Shown here piece by piece: positions 1 to 7,998 of a stretch of 64,000 nt of DNA. Source of the DNA: Halococcus salifodinae DSM 8989 (lineage in GTDB: Archaea; Halobacteriota; Halobacteria; Halobacteriales; Halococcaceae). The position numbers and the translations under genes were made by a program. The DNA is taken from positions 122,022-186,021 of the forward strand of contig NZ_AOME01000051.1 in the NCBI RefSeq assembly GCF_000336935.1, read 5' to 3'. A model generated the notes under the pieces. It worked only from the letters and a program-made list of their open reading frames with translations, had not been told where the DNA came from and made no database searches. Every line of letters starts with the position of its first letter. Position 1 is the stretch's first letter.

Positions 1-390
1 GAGCTGAGCGCGGGTGAACTGCTCGGGATGTTCGACCACGATCTCGCGGCGCTCCGGAAAGACGACGACGTGCTCGCGGTCGACGAACGCGGCGAACTCG
101 GTCGGGTACCAGACTACAGGGTCGTCCTCCACGTCCGCGTGCTCGATCCAACCCGTTTCGGCCAGCTCGTCGAGAGCGTCGCTTGCCTCGGCGTGCGACC
201 AGTCGAGGGCTCGTGCCATCTCGTCTGCCGTCGCGACGGGCCGACCGAGATCTTCGAGCGCCGCCCGGAACTCCGCCGCCGTCATCGCCGATGCGGAGTC
301 GTTTGCCGTCGGTTCGGCGTCGACCGCCCGTACCGCTGGTTCGACCGCTGTCTCGCTCTCACCCGGCGAATCGTCGTTCGCGTCGGTCAC
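1..390 (-). CDS. Winged-helix DNA-binding protein, C-terminus off the window
   Basis: A GTG at 388-390 opens a frame that stays open for 130 codons to the window edge, so the 3' end is missing. The first 30 or so residues are acidic and low-complexity. Residues about 36-85 look like a winged helix: a helix (AEFRAALEDLG), a segment resembling a recognition helix (ATADEMARALDWSHAEASDALDEL) and a wing ending in WIEH. A beta-rich stretch follows (VVWYPTEFAAF, HVVVFPERREIVVEH). This resembles haloarchaeal MarR/ArsR-like transcription factors. No partner or ligand can be inferred. The start is chosen because the codon pattern is typical from here and no in-frame ATG lies further upstream. Confidence 0.6.
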   Translation of the reverse strand, partial: MTDANDDSPGESETAVEPAVRAVDAEPTANDSASAMTAAEFRAALEDLGRPVATADEMARALDWSHAEASDALDELAETGWIEHADVEDDPVVWYPTEFAAFVDREHVVVFPERREIVVEHPEQFTRAQL

Positions 391-469
391 TACTCGAAGG
401 AAGGACGACTGTGAACAAACGGTTTGCGTCTCGATCGCGCTCGCGATGGAGTCCGTTCCTCGATCGGCC

Positions 470-1786
470 TCAGTCGTTCGTGCTGGGAGTTGGCGCGTCC
501 GGCGGGGATCGATCGTCGGCCCACACACCCTCCGAAAAGTCGATCGCGTCGTTGTACTTCGCCGCGAGCGCCGTCACTGCGAGGTCACCGGTCACGTTGT
601 TCGTCGTGGCGATCCGGCCGAGAATCGGGTCGACAGCGGCGACGAACCCGACGACGGTCAGGGGGAGCCCTAGCGCATTGAGGATGATCGTGAGCATGAT
701 GAGCCCCGCACCGGGGACCCCTGCAGTGCCGATACTGACGAGGACGACCGTCGCGAGCACCGTCACCTGATCGCCGAGCCCGAGCGGAACGCCGACGACG
801 TTGGCCGCGAAGACCGCCGTGACGGCCTGCCGGATCGCCGCACCGTCCATGTTGATCGTCGCGCCGAGGGGCAGCGAGAACCCGTACACCGACTCGTCGA
901 CAGCGAGGTTGTCGCGGGCGTCGGCAATAGTCACCGGGAGCGTGCCGCTCGACGACCGGATCGAAAAGGCGGTCACCATCGCGTTTTTCGCGCCCGAGAG
1001 GAAGGCGACGGGCGACTGGCCGAGCAGCCCCACGGTGATGAGTCCGAGGTAGGTCACGCCGATGTGGATCGCGATTCCGAGCGCGACCACGCCGACGAGC
1101 GACGCGAGCGAGACGATCCCCGCGATCCCGTTGGTCGCGAGCGACGCCGCGGTCAGCGCGAACACGCCAAGAACGCCGTACTCCATCACGCCCCAGACGA
1201 TCGCGAACAGCGCCTCGGTGCCGGCGTCGACGAACTCGAAGAACGTCTCGCTCCCCGCTCGCACCCGCTCGTCGTCGGTTCGATCACGAACCCACGCGAG
1301 GCCGAGCCCGAACACCACCACGAAGAAGATGATCGAGAGGAGATCGCCCTCCGCCATCGCCCCGACCGGGTTGTCGGGCACGATCCCGAGCACGACTTCG
1401 GCGATCGAGGGCGCGCTCGCCGACTCGGCCTCGCCAGGGACGAACTCCTGGCCAGCACCCGGCTGGAGGAGGTTCGCGACCGCGAGACCGATGGTCGCCG
1501 CGATCGCGGTCGTCATGATGTAGAGACCCACGACCGTCCCGCCGACGCGGCCGAGTCGTGCGGGCGAGAGACGCTTCATGCCGGCGAGCAGTGTGAAAAC
1601 GACCAGTGGGACGACGAGCATGTTGAGCAGCGAGAGGAAGAGATCCCCGAGTGGTTGCAGGCGCGTCGCCGGTTCACCGACGACCAGCCCAACGATCGCG
1701 CCGAGAACGAACCCGGCGGCGATGCGGTAGACGATGGGGATCGATCGATACGTCTTCGCGATACGACGAAGCGGAGCCAGATTCAC
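470..1786 (-). CDS. Dicarboxylate/amino acid:cation symporter (DAACS/SLC1 family)
   Basis: Secondary transporter expected to import glutamate, aspartate or C4-dicarboxylates with Na+ or H+. With the GTG at 1784-1786 the protein has 438 residues, normal for the family. The family signatures are all present near the C-terminus: SSSGTLP (re-entrant loop 1), NMDGAAI (TM7), GTAGVPGAGLIM (re-entrant loop 2) and DPILGRIATTNNVTGD (TM8, substrate and cation ligands). The frame is open up to an ATG at 1954, but that extension is not hydrophobic, is not family-like, and overlaps the promoter, so the GTG start is preferred. A 21-codon leader ORF overlaps this GTG by four bases. The gene is divergent from the FUN14 gene. 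Confidence 0.88.
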   Translation of the reverse strand: MNLAPLRRIAKTYRSIPIVYRIAAGFVLGAIVGLVVGEPATRLQPLGDLFLSLLNMLVVPLVVFTLLAGMKRLSPARLGRVGGTVVGLYIMTTAIAATIGLAVANLLQPGAGQEFVPGEAESASAPSIAEVVLGIVPDNPVGAMAEGDLLSIIFFVVVFGLGLAWVRDRTDDERVRAGSETFFEFVDAGTEALFAIVWGVMEYGVLGVFALTAASLATNGIAGIVSLASLVGVVALGIAIHIGVTYLGLITVGLLGQSPVAFLSGAKNAMVTAFSIRSSSGTLPVTIADARDNLAVDESVYGFSLPLGATINMDGAAIRQAVTAVFAANVVGVPLGLGDQVTVLATVVLVSIGTAGVPGAGLIMLTIILNALGLPLTVVGFVAAVDPILGRIATTNNVTGDLAVTALAAKYNDAIDFSEGVWADDRSPPDAPTPSTND

Positions 1787-1848
1787 GATATCAACAGTTG
1801 TCGATCCGGGCACCAACCACTGTCGGTTTCGTCGGAATCCGCCGCCAT
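1783..1848 (-). CDS. Possible 21-residue leader ORF before the symporter
   Basis: The ATG at 1846-1848 (minus strand) opens 21 codons (begins MAADSDETDSGW) and ends in a TGA that overlaps the symporter GTG as GTGA. It lies in the presumed 5' untranslated region downstream of the shared TATA at 1936-1941. It could couple translation or attenuate. It may also be chance; there is no homology evidence. Confidence 0.3.
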   Translation of the reverse strand: MAADSDETDSGWCPDRQLLIS

Positions 1849-1869
1849 CTCTGACGCAGCGGCCCGAAT

Positions 1870-1907
1870 CGATCGAATCGACCGACTCAGTCGAGTCGAT
1901 CGTGATG
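1870..1907. repeat. Imperfect inverted repeat in the symporter leader region
   Basis: A stretch of repeated TCGA/GATC units is built around the 11-base palindrome CGACTCAGTCG at 1883-1893, with imperfect arms outside it. It sits between the shared TATA and the symporter start, so it could be an operator or form a hairpin in the leader RNA. Confidence 0.4.
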
Positions 1908-1935
1908 ACTCTCCCGTGACCTGTCGAACGACGGA

Positions 1936-1941
1936 TTATAA
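1936..1941. promoter_or_regulatory. Palindromic TATA (TTATAA) shared by divergent genes
   Basis: TTATAA reads the same on both strands. It lies about 37 nt upstream of the FUN14 ATG on the plus strand. On the minus strand it is the only AT-rich element ahead of the symporter. A single element may serve both directions. Confidence 0.45.
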
Positions 1942-1977
1942 GTGCCCCCGTCACGACGGAGGAGACGAAGACACGTG

Positions 1978-2292
1978 ATGGGGTTCGAAACCGCGCTCGG
2001 TAATCTCGGCACGGCGTTCGGCGGGAGCGCGCTCGCGGGCGGTGTCACCGGGTTCGCCGCGAAAAAGCTGGCCAAGATCGCCGTCGCGATCGTCGGGATA
2101 CAGCTGGCGGTGGTCACGTATCTCGACCACCAAGGCATGCTCGACGTCCAGTGGGCGGCGCTCGACCACGCGCTCGCGGGCGCACAGCAAAGCCTCCAGA
2201 CGGTTCCACCGTGGCTCACGGCGCTCGGCACGACGCTGCCCGTCGGAGCGGGGTTCGTCGGCGGTTTCTTCCTCGGATTCAAGCGCGCCTAA
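1978..2292 (+). CDS. FUN14 family membrane protein
   Basis: Small 104-residue integral membrane protein of the FUN14 family, which is widespread in haloarchaea and has no established archaeal function. A Gly/Ala-rich segment (GGSALAGGVTGFAAKKLAKIAVAIVGIQLAVVTYL) carries the first membrane helices. The C-terminus (LPVGAGFVGGFFLGFKRA) gives a last helix with a basic end, matching the family pattern. The ATG at 1978 is chosen because it begins the conserved region; a GGAGG lies about 16 nt upstream and a TATA at 1936-1941. The gene is divergent from the symporter. Confidence 0.75.
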   Translation: MGFETALGNLGTAFGGSALAGGVTGFAAKKLAKIAVAIVGIQLAVVTYLDHQGMLDVQWAALDHALAGAQQSLQTVPPWLTALGTTLPVGAGFVGGFFLGFKRA

Positions 2293-2445
2293 GCGACCGA
2301 AAGCCAACGTTCTGGACCTATCTCGCACACCGTTGTCCTGAGAACCCATCGGCAGTCGTCGATGTTTTCGCGAAGAACGGTCGAACCGACGAGATCGTCC
2401 AGCATCTGCCCCTCGTGTACTACCGACCGTGAATCTGTATCATCG

Positions 2446-2465
2446 AAATTCTGTCGTCAGAATTT
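2446..2465. promoter_or_regulatory. Perfect inverted repeat, candidate operator
   Basis: AAATTCTG-TCGT-CAGAATTT: two perfect 8-base arms around a 4-base spacer, in the only AT-rich patch of this intergenic region. It ends 27 nt before the ATG of the helix-turn-helix gene, where the TATA element of a leaderless transcript would be. Autoregulation by that protein is an inference. Confidence 0.55.
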
Positions 2466-2492
2466 TCTACCCGGAGCTTGAAGTCGTAATCG

Positions 2493-2996
2493 ATGGACCA
2501 CCTCGACGACATCTCGATCGAAGAACTCCAGGAAGCGCTCGACGAGGTGAACGCCGCGAAGCCGGCCCAGCGCCTCCTCGCGGCGATCGCGTACAAGAAC
2601 GGGATCACCCAGACCGAACTCGCCGAGTGGTACGGCGTCCAGCGACGGACGATCTACAGCTGGCTCAAGCGCCTCGACGACGGGCCACTCGATCAGGCCG
2701 TCGTCGACGCGCCACGCTCCGGCCGGCCGCGGAAGCTCACCACGAAGCAGCGCCAGGAGTTCGAGGCTGCCCTCCACGAGTCTCCCACCGAAGTCGGCTA
2801 CGACGAACCGGCGTGGACGCCGGCGCTCGTCGGCCGGTTCGTCCACGACGCGTTCGGCGTCGAGTACTCCGAACCGAGCTGCCGCCGACTCATGAAAGAG
2901 GCGGGCCTCGAATACCGCGTGCCGCCACGGCCGCCCGCCGGGGCAGGATCGGAGGATGAATCCGACGATCGCGGCAGCGGACAGTGGACGCCGTAG
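2493..2996 (+). CDS. Stand-alone IS630-type helix-turn-helix protein
   Basis: The 167-residue protein matches the N-terminal DNA-binding part of IS630/Tc1-type transposases. Residues about 15-60 form a helix-turn-helix (AIAYKNGITQTELAEWYGVQRRTIYSWLKRL). Residues about 75-135 are a second winged-helix-like unit (RSGRPRKLTTKQRQEFEAALHESP, then CRRLMKEAGLEYRVPP). The DDE catalytic domain that would follow is absent; the protein ends in an acidic tail and there are no terminal repeats. Similar orphan proteins are, as I recall, common in haloarchaea, so this is probably a domesticated regulator rather than a broken transposase. A perfect inverted repeat sits immediately upstream. Confidence 0.75.
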   Translation: MDHLDDISIEELQEALDEVNAAKPAQRLLAAIAYKNGITQTELAEWYGVQRRTIYSWLKRLDDGPLDQAVVDAPRSGRPRKLTTKQRQEFEAALHESPTEVGYDEPAWTPALVGRFVHDAFGVEYSEPSCRRLMKEAGLEYRVPPRPPAGAGSEDESDDRGSGQWTP

Positions 2997-3146
2997 TTCC
3001 TTTCGGCCCGACGACTGTTTGAGCGAATCGATCTCTCCACGAGGTGCGGTCGATTCGGGTGCGTGTCGCACGATGTGATTAGTTCTACCGGGCTGCATCG
3101 ATCATTACACCGTCGTTGACTTCGACCGTCGTCGAAACCCGAAGGC

Positions 3147-3154
3147 GTTATATC
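3147..3154 (+). promoter_or_regulatory. TATA element of the leader ORF / FecCD operon
   Basis: GTTATATC lies about 26 nt before the ATG at 3177, which places the transcript start essentially on that ATG (leaderless). Confidence 0.6.
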
Positions 3155-3157
3155 TGA

Positions 3158-3171
3158 TTAGGGCAGCCTAA
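3158..3171. promoter_or_regulatory. Iron-box-like operator (DtxR/IdeR/SirR type)
   Basis: TTAGGGCAGCCTAA is a perfect TTAGG-N4-CCTAA inverted repeat between the TATA and the predicted transcript start. A bound repressor would block initiation. The DtxR-family consensus is TTAGG-type half sites, and haloarchaea have DtxR-like iron regulators. The same arrangement occurs at 39323-39336. Confidence 0.7.
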
Positions 3172-3176
3172 ACCGT

Positions 3177-3260
3177 ATGATGAACGACGAGCGCTCGCGT
3201 GTCCTTCTCGGCAACGACACAGTGGGCTCGGGTGGATCGGGTGATCGGTGGTTCGTATGA
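3177..3260 (+). CDS. Possible 27-residue leader peptide of the FecCD gene
   Basis: From ATG 3177, 27 codons (starting MMNDERSRVLLGND, ending DRWFV) run to a TGA that overlaps the permease ATG as ATGA. The TATA position makes this ATG the expected first codon of a leaderless mRNA, so ribosomes may reach the permease start by termination-reinitiation. No homology is recognised. Confidence 0.45.
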   Translation: MMNDERSRVLLGNDTVGSGGSGDRWFV

Positions 3261-4369
3261 CCGAGAACACGCGTCAGGACGATCATGCGGCTGGCGATCG
3301 GCAGTGGCTGGAGTGGATCGATGGCTCGCTCGCCACGCTCATCCTCGGCAGCATCGCGATCGTCGTCGTCGCCGGGCTCGTTCAGGTCAGCTTCGGCGCG
3401 TACTCGATGACGATCGCACAGGCGTGGGGGGCCGTCTTCAACCCCGAGGTAATCTTGAATCCGGCAGCGCTCGAGGCGTTCCTGCTCGGCGGCGAGGTGC
3501 CAGAGATGGGACGACGGAGCCTGATCGTCTGGAACATCCGTCTGCCGCGGGTGCTGGTCGCGGTGCTCGTCGGGATGAACCTCGCGGTCTCTGGCGCGAT
3601 CTTCCAGGCAGTCACCCGGAACGAGCTCGCGAGCCCGTTCATTCTCGGCGTCTCGTCGGGTGCGGGGCTGATGATCCTGCTCACGCTCGTCGTGTTCAGC
3701 GGACTGTCGGCGTTTCTGCCGTTGATCGCGTCGCTCGGCGGGGCGGTCGCGTTCCTGCTCGTCTACGCCATCGCGTGGAAGGGTGGGACCTCACCGGTGC
3801 GGCTGGTGCTCGCGGGCGTGATCGTCTCGACGATGTTCGGCTCGCTCCAGACCGCGATGTTCTTCTTCGCCGACGACATCGGCGTGGTTCAGGAGGCGAT
3901 CGCGTGGACCACCGGATCGCTCACGGGCACCGACTGGGCGCAGGTTCGGATGGCGCTGCCGTGGTCGGTGGTGGCGATGGTGCTCGCGCTCGCGAGCGCA
4001 CGCCAGCTCAACGTCCTCCTGCTCGGCGAGCGGACCGCGAAATCGCTGGGCATGAGCGTCGAGAAGGTCCGCTTTGCGCTCTCGGGTGTCGCGATCCTCG
4101 CGGCGTCGGCGAGCATCGCGGTCGCAGGGATCGTCGGCTTCGTGGGGCTGATCGTTCCCCACGTCGTTCGGAACATCGTCGGCAGCGACTACAGGCGTCT
4201 CGTCGTCGGCTGTGTGTTCGCCGGTCCAGCCCTGATGGTCGCCGCCGATGTCGGGGCGCGGCTCGCGCTGAATCCGGTCCAGATCCCCGTCGGGATCGTC
4301 ACCGGCCTGGTCGGCGGCCCGTACTTCCTCTACTTGATGCGAAAACAGCAGGAACTCGGCGAGCTCTGA
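3257..4369 (+). CDS. FecCD-family metal-chelate ABC transporter permease
   Basis: A 370-residue inner-membrane permease for iron-siderophore, heme or cobalamin uptake. Family motifs: RLPRVLVAVLVG, NELASPFILGVSSGAG, then GFVGLIVPHVVRNIVG near residue 300 and PVGIVTGLVGGPYFLYLM at the C-terminus, with about nine or ten hydrophobic helices. ATG 3257 is preferred over the in-frame GTG at 3248 because it is part of the ATGA overlap with the leader ORF. No ATPase or substrate-binding protein gene lies next to it, so partners must be encoded elsewhere. The iron-box-like operator upstream supports an iron-chelate substrate. Confidence 0.9.
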   Translation: MTENTRQDDHAAGDRQWLEWIDGSLATLILGSIAIVVVAGLVQVSFGAYSMTIAQAWGAVFNPEVILNPAALEAFLLGGEVPEMGRRSLIVWNIRLPRVLVAVLVGMNLAVSGAIFQAVTRNELASPFILGVSSGAGLMILLTLVVFSGLSAFLPLIASLGGAVAFLLVYAIAWKGGTSPVRLVLAGVIVSTMFGSLQTAMFFFADDIGVVQEAIAWTTGSLTGTDWAQVRMALPWSVVAMVLALASARQLNVLLLGERTAKSLGMSVEKVRFALSGVAILAASASIAVAGIVGFVGLIVPHVVRNIVGSDYRRLVVGCVFAGPALMVAADVGARLALNPVQIPVGIVTGLVGGPYFLYLMRKQQELGEL

Positions 4370-4500
4370 CCGCAACCGAACAGTCCCGAGAACGAAATCA
4401 CGTCACCCTCGGTTGCATCCGCATCTCGTCTCAGCCCGAGATCCCCTCGTAGCCGTCGGTTCGAGAACGCTGTCCCGAGTACCCCTCGACTGGAGGCGTG

Positions 4501-6060
4501 TTAGAACGGGTACTCCCGGGGCTCGTTCTGGACGGAGATCCACTTCGATCGAGTGACCTCTTCGAGCACGTATTCGCCGTTGAACCGACCGATGCCCGAG
4601 GCCTTGTAGCCGCCGAACGGAACGTGCGGCTCGTCGTTCACCGGCTGATCGTTGACGTGAACCATTCCGGCGTCGATTCGGTCGGCGATCTGCTGGGCGC
4701 GACCGACGTCGTTTCCGTACACCGACGCGGCGAGCCCGTACTCGGTGTCGTTCGCCAGTTCGATGGCGTCGTCGGTGGCGGTGAACGGAATCACCGGTGC
4801 GACCGGTCCGAAGTGTTCGTTGCACGCTGCCGCCATCTCGTTCGTCGCTCCCGAGAGCACCGTCGGGAGCACGAACGGTCCAGTGGCGTCGCCGAGTGTG
4901 GTCTCCGCGTCGAGTTCTCCTGCCCGTGTCGTGCCCTCGATATCGTCGAGCGAAACGGCCGCACCGCCGGTTTCGAGCGTTGCACCTGCCTCGACCGTCT
5001 CCTCGATGTAGCCGAGCATCTGATCGCGCTGGCTCTCGTTGATGATCGGTCCGATGACCGTGTTTTCCACGGTGGGGTCGCCGACGGGGAGGGAGTTCGC
5101 CTTCTCGGCGAGTGCGTCGACGTAGTCATCGTAGAGCGACTCGTGGACGAGATGGCGGTTGATCGAGATGCAGATCTGCCCCTGATGGAGGAACGTGCCG
5201 AACGCGCCAGCGTCGACCGCTTTCTCGACGTCAGCGTCGTCGAGCACGACGTGTGGACCGTTCCCACCGAGCTCCATCGCGGGATACGCGAGGTGATCGA
5301 CCGCCTGCTTTGCGACCCGACGGCCGACGGCCGTCGATCCGGTGAACGCAATGACGCCAGCGGCGGGATGGCCAGCCATCCGATCGCCGATCTCCGATCC
5401 GCGTCCCGGAACGACGTTGAGGAGCCCATCGGGAAGCCCGGCTGCCTCGAAGACGCGCGCGATGAGCAAGCCGCCAGTGATCGGCGTGTCGGATGCGGGC
5501 TTGAGAACGACGCCGTTTCCGGCCGCGAGCGCCGGCGCGACCGCCCGTATCGAGAGATGCAGCGGGAAGTTCCACGGCGAGATGACCCCGACGACGCCGA
5601 CCGGCTCGCGTTTGACGAAGTTCTGCTTGCCGTCGATGTTCGATGCGCGGTGATCGCCGGAGATCCGCGTTGGAAAGCTCGCGGCCTCCTGTGTGATGCC
5701 GGCGGCGCTCTCGAACTCGCTCGCCCCCTTTATTTTCGCCGCCCCGGATTCGACGGCCAGTAGTTCGATGATGCTCTCGCGATTGTTCCGAAGTACCTCC
5801 ACCGCACGGGAGACGACGGCCGCGCGCTCGCCGGGCGACCGCTCCGCCCATTCCGCCTGAGCAGCTGTGGCGGTCTCGTAAGCCTCGTCGATGTCATCGA
5901 CGGTTCCTTTCGGCACCGTGGCGATCTGTTCGTGTGTTGCCGGGTTTTCGACCACGAGCGAATCGTGGTCGGTCGGCGAGTGTTCGCCGTCGAGATAGAG
6001 TCGATTCCACTCCGCATCGACCGAAATGTCAGACTGCTCTGCCTGTGTCGACTGCGACAT
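4501..6060 (-). CDS. Aldehyde dehydrogenase (NAD(P)+)
   Basis: A 519-residue ALDH superfamily enzyme that oxidises an aldehyde to the carboxylate. Visible residues: oxyanion Asn164 in PWNFPL, cofactor loop FTGSTAVG near 239-246, general base Glu263 in ELGGN, and catalytic Cys297 in GQICISINR. C-terminal PFGGYKASGIGRFNGEY is typical. The ELGGNGP variant and the PWNFPLHLSIRA context resemble the benzaldehyde/vanillin dehydrogenase branch, but the substrate cannot be set from sequence. The gene is convergent with the FecCD gene. Its upstream region (6061-6352) contains no gene I recognise. Confidence 0.92.
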   Translation of the reverse strand: MSQSTQAEQSDISVDAEWNRLYLDGEHSPTDHDSLVVENPATHEQIATVPKGTVDDIDEAYETATAAQAEWAERSPGERAAVVSRAVEVLRNNRESIIELLAVESGAAKIKGASEFESAAGITQEAASFPTRISGDHRASNIDGKQNFVKREPVGVVGVISPWNFPLHLSIRAVAPALAAGNGVVLKPASDTPITGGLLIARVFEAAGLPDGLLNVVPGRGSEIGDRMAGHPAAGVIAFTGSTAVGRRVAKQAVDHLAYPAMELGGNGPHVVLDDADVEKAVDAGAFGTFLHQGQICISINRHLVHESLYDDYVDALAEKANSLPVGDPTVENTVIGPIINESQRDQMLGYIEETVEAGATLETGGAAVSLDDIEGTTRAGELDAETTLGDATGPFVLPTVLSGATNEMAAACNEHFGPVAPVIPFTATDDAIELANDTEYGLAASVYGNDVGRAQQIADRIDAGMVHVNDQPVNDEPHVPFGGYKASGIGRFNGEYVLEEVTRSKWISVQNEPREYPF

Positions 6061-6352
6061 GGAATCGTCTACGGGCTTGACGTGGATGTACCGGCGGAAT
6101 GCGGTCCGTGTTGCTCGTTCCGACTCGGATCGCTGCGTCCAGCTCGAACGGAGAGCAGCGTCGCCCCCGCGACGCTAGAACTGTGCTCGCGAGTGGTGTA
6201 CGTGACTGTTCGGGCTCGTTTCCCCATCGTTGGTCGGTGCTGATTCTGTCGGGCTGAAGTGAGTGAAGATTGACGATCTGTGGCCGAGGACTTTGTATCG
6301 CGGTATAAGATTCATGAGTTGTGGCTCGAACACTCGTGGATCGAATCGGGAG

Positions 6353-6610
6353 CTACTCTGACTCTCGTTGGGACTGGTTCAGGATCGCCTGGGTGACGAA
6401 ATGACGCTTCGAGACCGGCGAGTCGAACTCGTAGTCGAGGTCGTCGAGCGTTGCCTCGACCGTGGTCGCGAGCGCGAGCGCGTCTTTGACCGCCGCCGAG
6501 CGCGAACCAGCGTGTTCGGGACCACAGTAGAGTGCATCGTCGAATTCGTCGAGAACATCGTCGTCCGACCCGATCCAGACGCCGATCGTGGTACCGTCGT
6601 TGCTCGCCAT
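6353..6610 (-). CDS. Small acidic ribbon-helix-helix-like protein
   Basis: 85 residues from the ATG at 6608-6610. The frame is open further upstream, but that part has non-haloarchaeal composition and is left out. A short beta strand (TTIGVWIG) is followed by helix DDVLDEFDDAL and a second helix with SRSAAVKDALALATTVEATLDDL. This is the order of a ribbon-helix-helix (CopG/MetJ/Arc) DNA-binding fold, common in plasmid and antitoxin regulators. No toxin-like partner is visible. It stands at the edge of an accessory-looking patch that ends in an integrase gene. Confidence 0.5.
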   Translation of the reverse strand: MASNDGTTIGVWIGSDDDVLDEFDDALYCGPEHAGSRSAAVKDALALATTVEATLDDLDYEFDSPVSKRHFVTQAILNQSQRESE

Positions 6611-7431
6611 GTCGACCGAGCGATCCACAGGGAGAAAATCCCTCCGAAGGTAGTCTCGAAGACACAGATCTGGAATCGGATCCCGACAGCCCCATTGAAT
6701 CACGGGCTCTCGGCGATCCACGTGCCAGCGGTGAACGCGACGAGCCACGGCAAGCTCACGGGCTATTTCGGGTGAACCAGTCGTATGATTGCTTCGAGTG
6801 GACGAACAATCGTGAACATCAGGTGGTGCGGCTACACCCGATGTTGTAGAGCCGTATTAGATAGTCGATCACCGCGTCGGCCGCGGGGGCAGGACTCCGC
6901 TGTGAACTTCTGGATCGGGGTGTTGTCATACGAGTGCTGCTCCAGTCAGGGATCGTAACGAGCAACTCGCCGCGATCCACAGGGCGGCACCTGGTCCCGA
7001 AACCCGAGGGAGCCCGCGAGGATGCGATGAACTCGTGAATCACTCGTTGGGACCCGTAGGAGCTCTCGAAGGTTCTCGACCTCCGTGCTGTCCAGGTAAG
7101 CTGAGAGTAATGAGAGGGCTTCGCACCCTCGATGCCAGAGACTCGCTGCCGCTCGGGAGAGTGATGTCCACTCGTGATCTCGAAACCGTGATGTATTTCC
7201 GACGATTCGTCGGAAGACCTCCAGTCACCCGAGATGACGAGAGATATCTCCGGCGTCCCTTTGATCACGATCTTCGGTCGTGTCGCTCCGTTCAACTTCT
7301 CTCGGCACGGTCCCTTCGACCAGCGCCGAGTATCCAAACGTCAGTGATTCCAAAACCGTGTGATTTAAAACACTGGATGTTCAGCATCCCGTGACTCTCC
7401 ACGACACGCCCACCGCGAATCGACACATGAT
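6611..7431. other. About 0.8 kb with no recognised gene, lower GC
   Basis: Both strands have open frames of 60-170 codons here, but none shows the acidic composition, codon pattern or any motif of the neighbouring genes. The stretch has less GC than its surroundings. Lying between a ribbon-helix-helix-like gene and an integrase operon, it may be decayed mobile DNA. I see no tRNA or terminal repeat. Confidence 0.4.
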
Positions 7432-7484
7432 CCTGCAAGCCTGCAAGGATTTGCTGCAAGGGGAATCGTTTTTGGCCTGCAAGG
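7432..7484. repeat. Four CTGCAAG repeats upstream of the integrase operon
   Basis: (C/G)CTGCAAG occurs at 7432-7439, 7440-7447, 7453-7460 and 7476-7483, all in the same orientation, the last three followed by G. Start spacings are 8, 13 and 23 nt. They could be binding sites for the adjacent recombinase or regulator. Confidence 0.55.
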
Positions 7485-7536
7485 GCGCGCGAAAATCGCT
7501 GTACTGCGGAGGGGTTGGCCATTCCACCCTCTGAGA

Positions 7537-7552
7537 GATAAGAGACTTTATC
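7537..7552. promoter_or_regulatory. TATA element inside an inverted repeat
   Basis: GATAAGAGACTTTATC has GATAA/TTATC arms and contains CTTTATC, about 25 nt before the ATG at 7573. A protein bound to the repeat would mask the TATA box. Confidence 0.5.
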
Positions 7553-7572
7553 GACTGAGCGGCGGAACATTG

Positions 7573-7998
7573 ATGGCGAAAGGATTCGTTGTTTGGCCAA
7601 TGACCGATGGCGCGGATACCGACCGGAAAGAAGTCAGAGTGAGCGTTTCGGCACACCAGAAAGCGCGGTGGCGCGAGCACGCCGATGAGTTGGGTATGAA
7701 CCAAAGCGAGTTCGTTCGGACGATGACACAGGCCGGTCGGCGTGGCTTCACCGTCAGCCCCGATGAAGCCGAACGAACGGATTCTGAGGACGAAACCCCT
7801 GGGGTTGATGGCCTCGAAGACCGGGTCTTCGACGTTCTCGACGACGACTACTGTTCGTGGGACGAGCTCGTCGAAGCGCTCACCGAGGACATCGAGGGAC
7901 GCCTCGAAACCACACTTCAGCGCCTCCAACGCGAGAATCGAGTCGAGTACAGCGGACGCCACGGTGGCTACAGCCTCACGAACACCGATGGCGACTGA
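7573..7998 (+). CDS. DUF5805-like RHH plus winged-helix DNA-binding protein
   Basis: 141 residues from ATG 7573, which the TATA at 7545-7552 makes the likely leaderless start. ATG 7600 (132 residues) is the alternative. An N-terminal ribbon-helix-helix-like unit (KEVRVSVSAHQKARWREHADELGMNQSEFVRTMTQAG) is joined by an acidic linker to a C-terminal winged helix (FDVLDDDYCSWDELVEAL, LETTLQRLQRENRVEYSGRHGGYSL). I recall haloarchaeal proteins of this build, placed next to tyrosine recombinases, under the name DUF5805. The stop overlaps the integrase start by 11 nt, so the two are co-translated. Likely role: recombination directionality or operon control. Confidence 0.7.
   Translation: MAKGFVVWPMTDGADTDRKEVRVSVSAHQKARWREHADELGMNQSEFVRTMTQAGRRGFTVSPDEAERTDSEDETPGVDGLEDRVFDVLDDDYCSWDELVEALTEDIEGRLETTLQRLQRENRVEYSGRHGGYSLTNTDGD

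Noticed and set aside
1064-1978. A 304-codon plus-strand frame opposite the symporter gene
   Set aside because: Its Asp/Arg/Glu repeats arise from antisense reading of hydrophobic codons; the minus-strand frame has all DAACS signatures.
3199-4452. A 417-codon plus-strand frame overlapping the FecCD gene in another frame
   Set aside because: Arg/Gly/Asp-rich shadow; the other frame encodes all FecCD membrane motifs.
7292-7600. Minus-strand frame of 102 codons before the integrase operon
   Set aside because: Not acidic, no motif, and it overlaps the repeats and the promoter of the opposite-strand operon.
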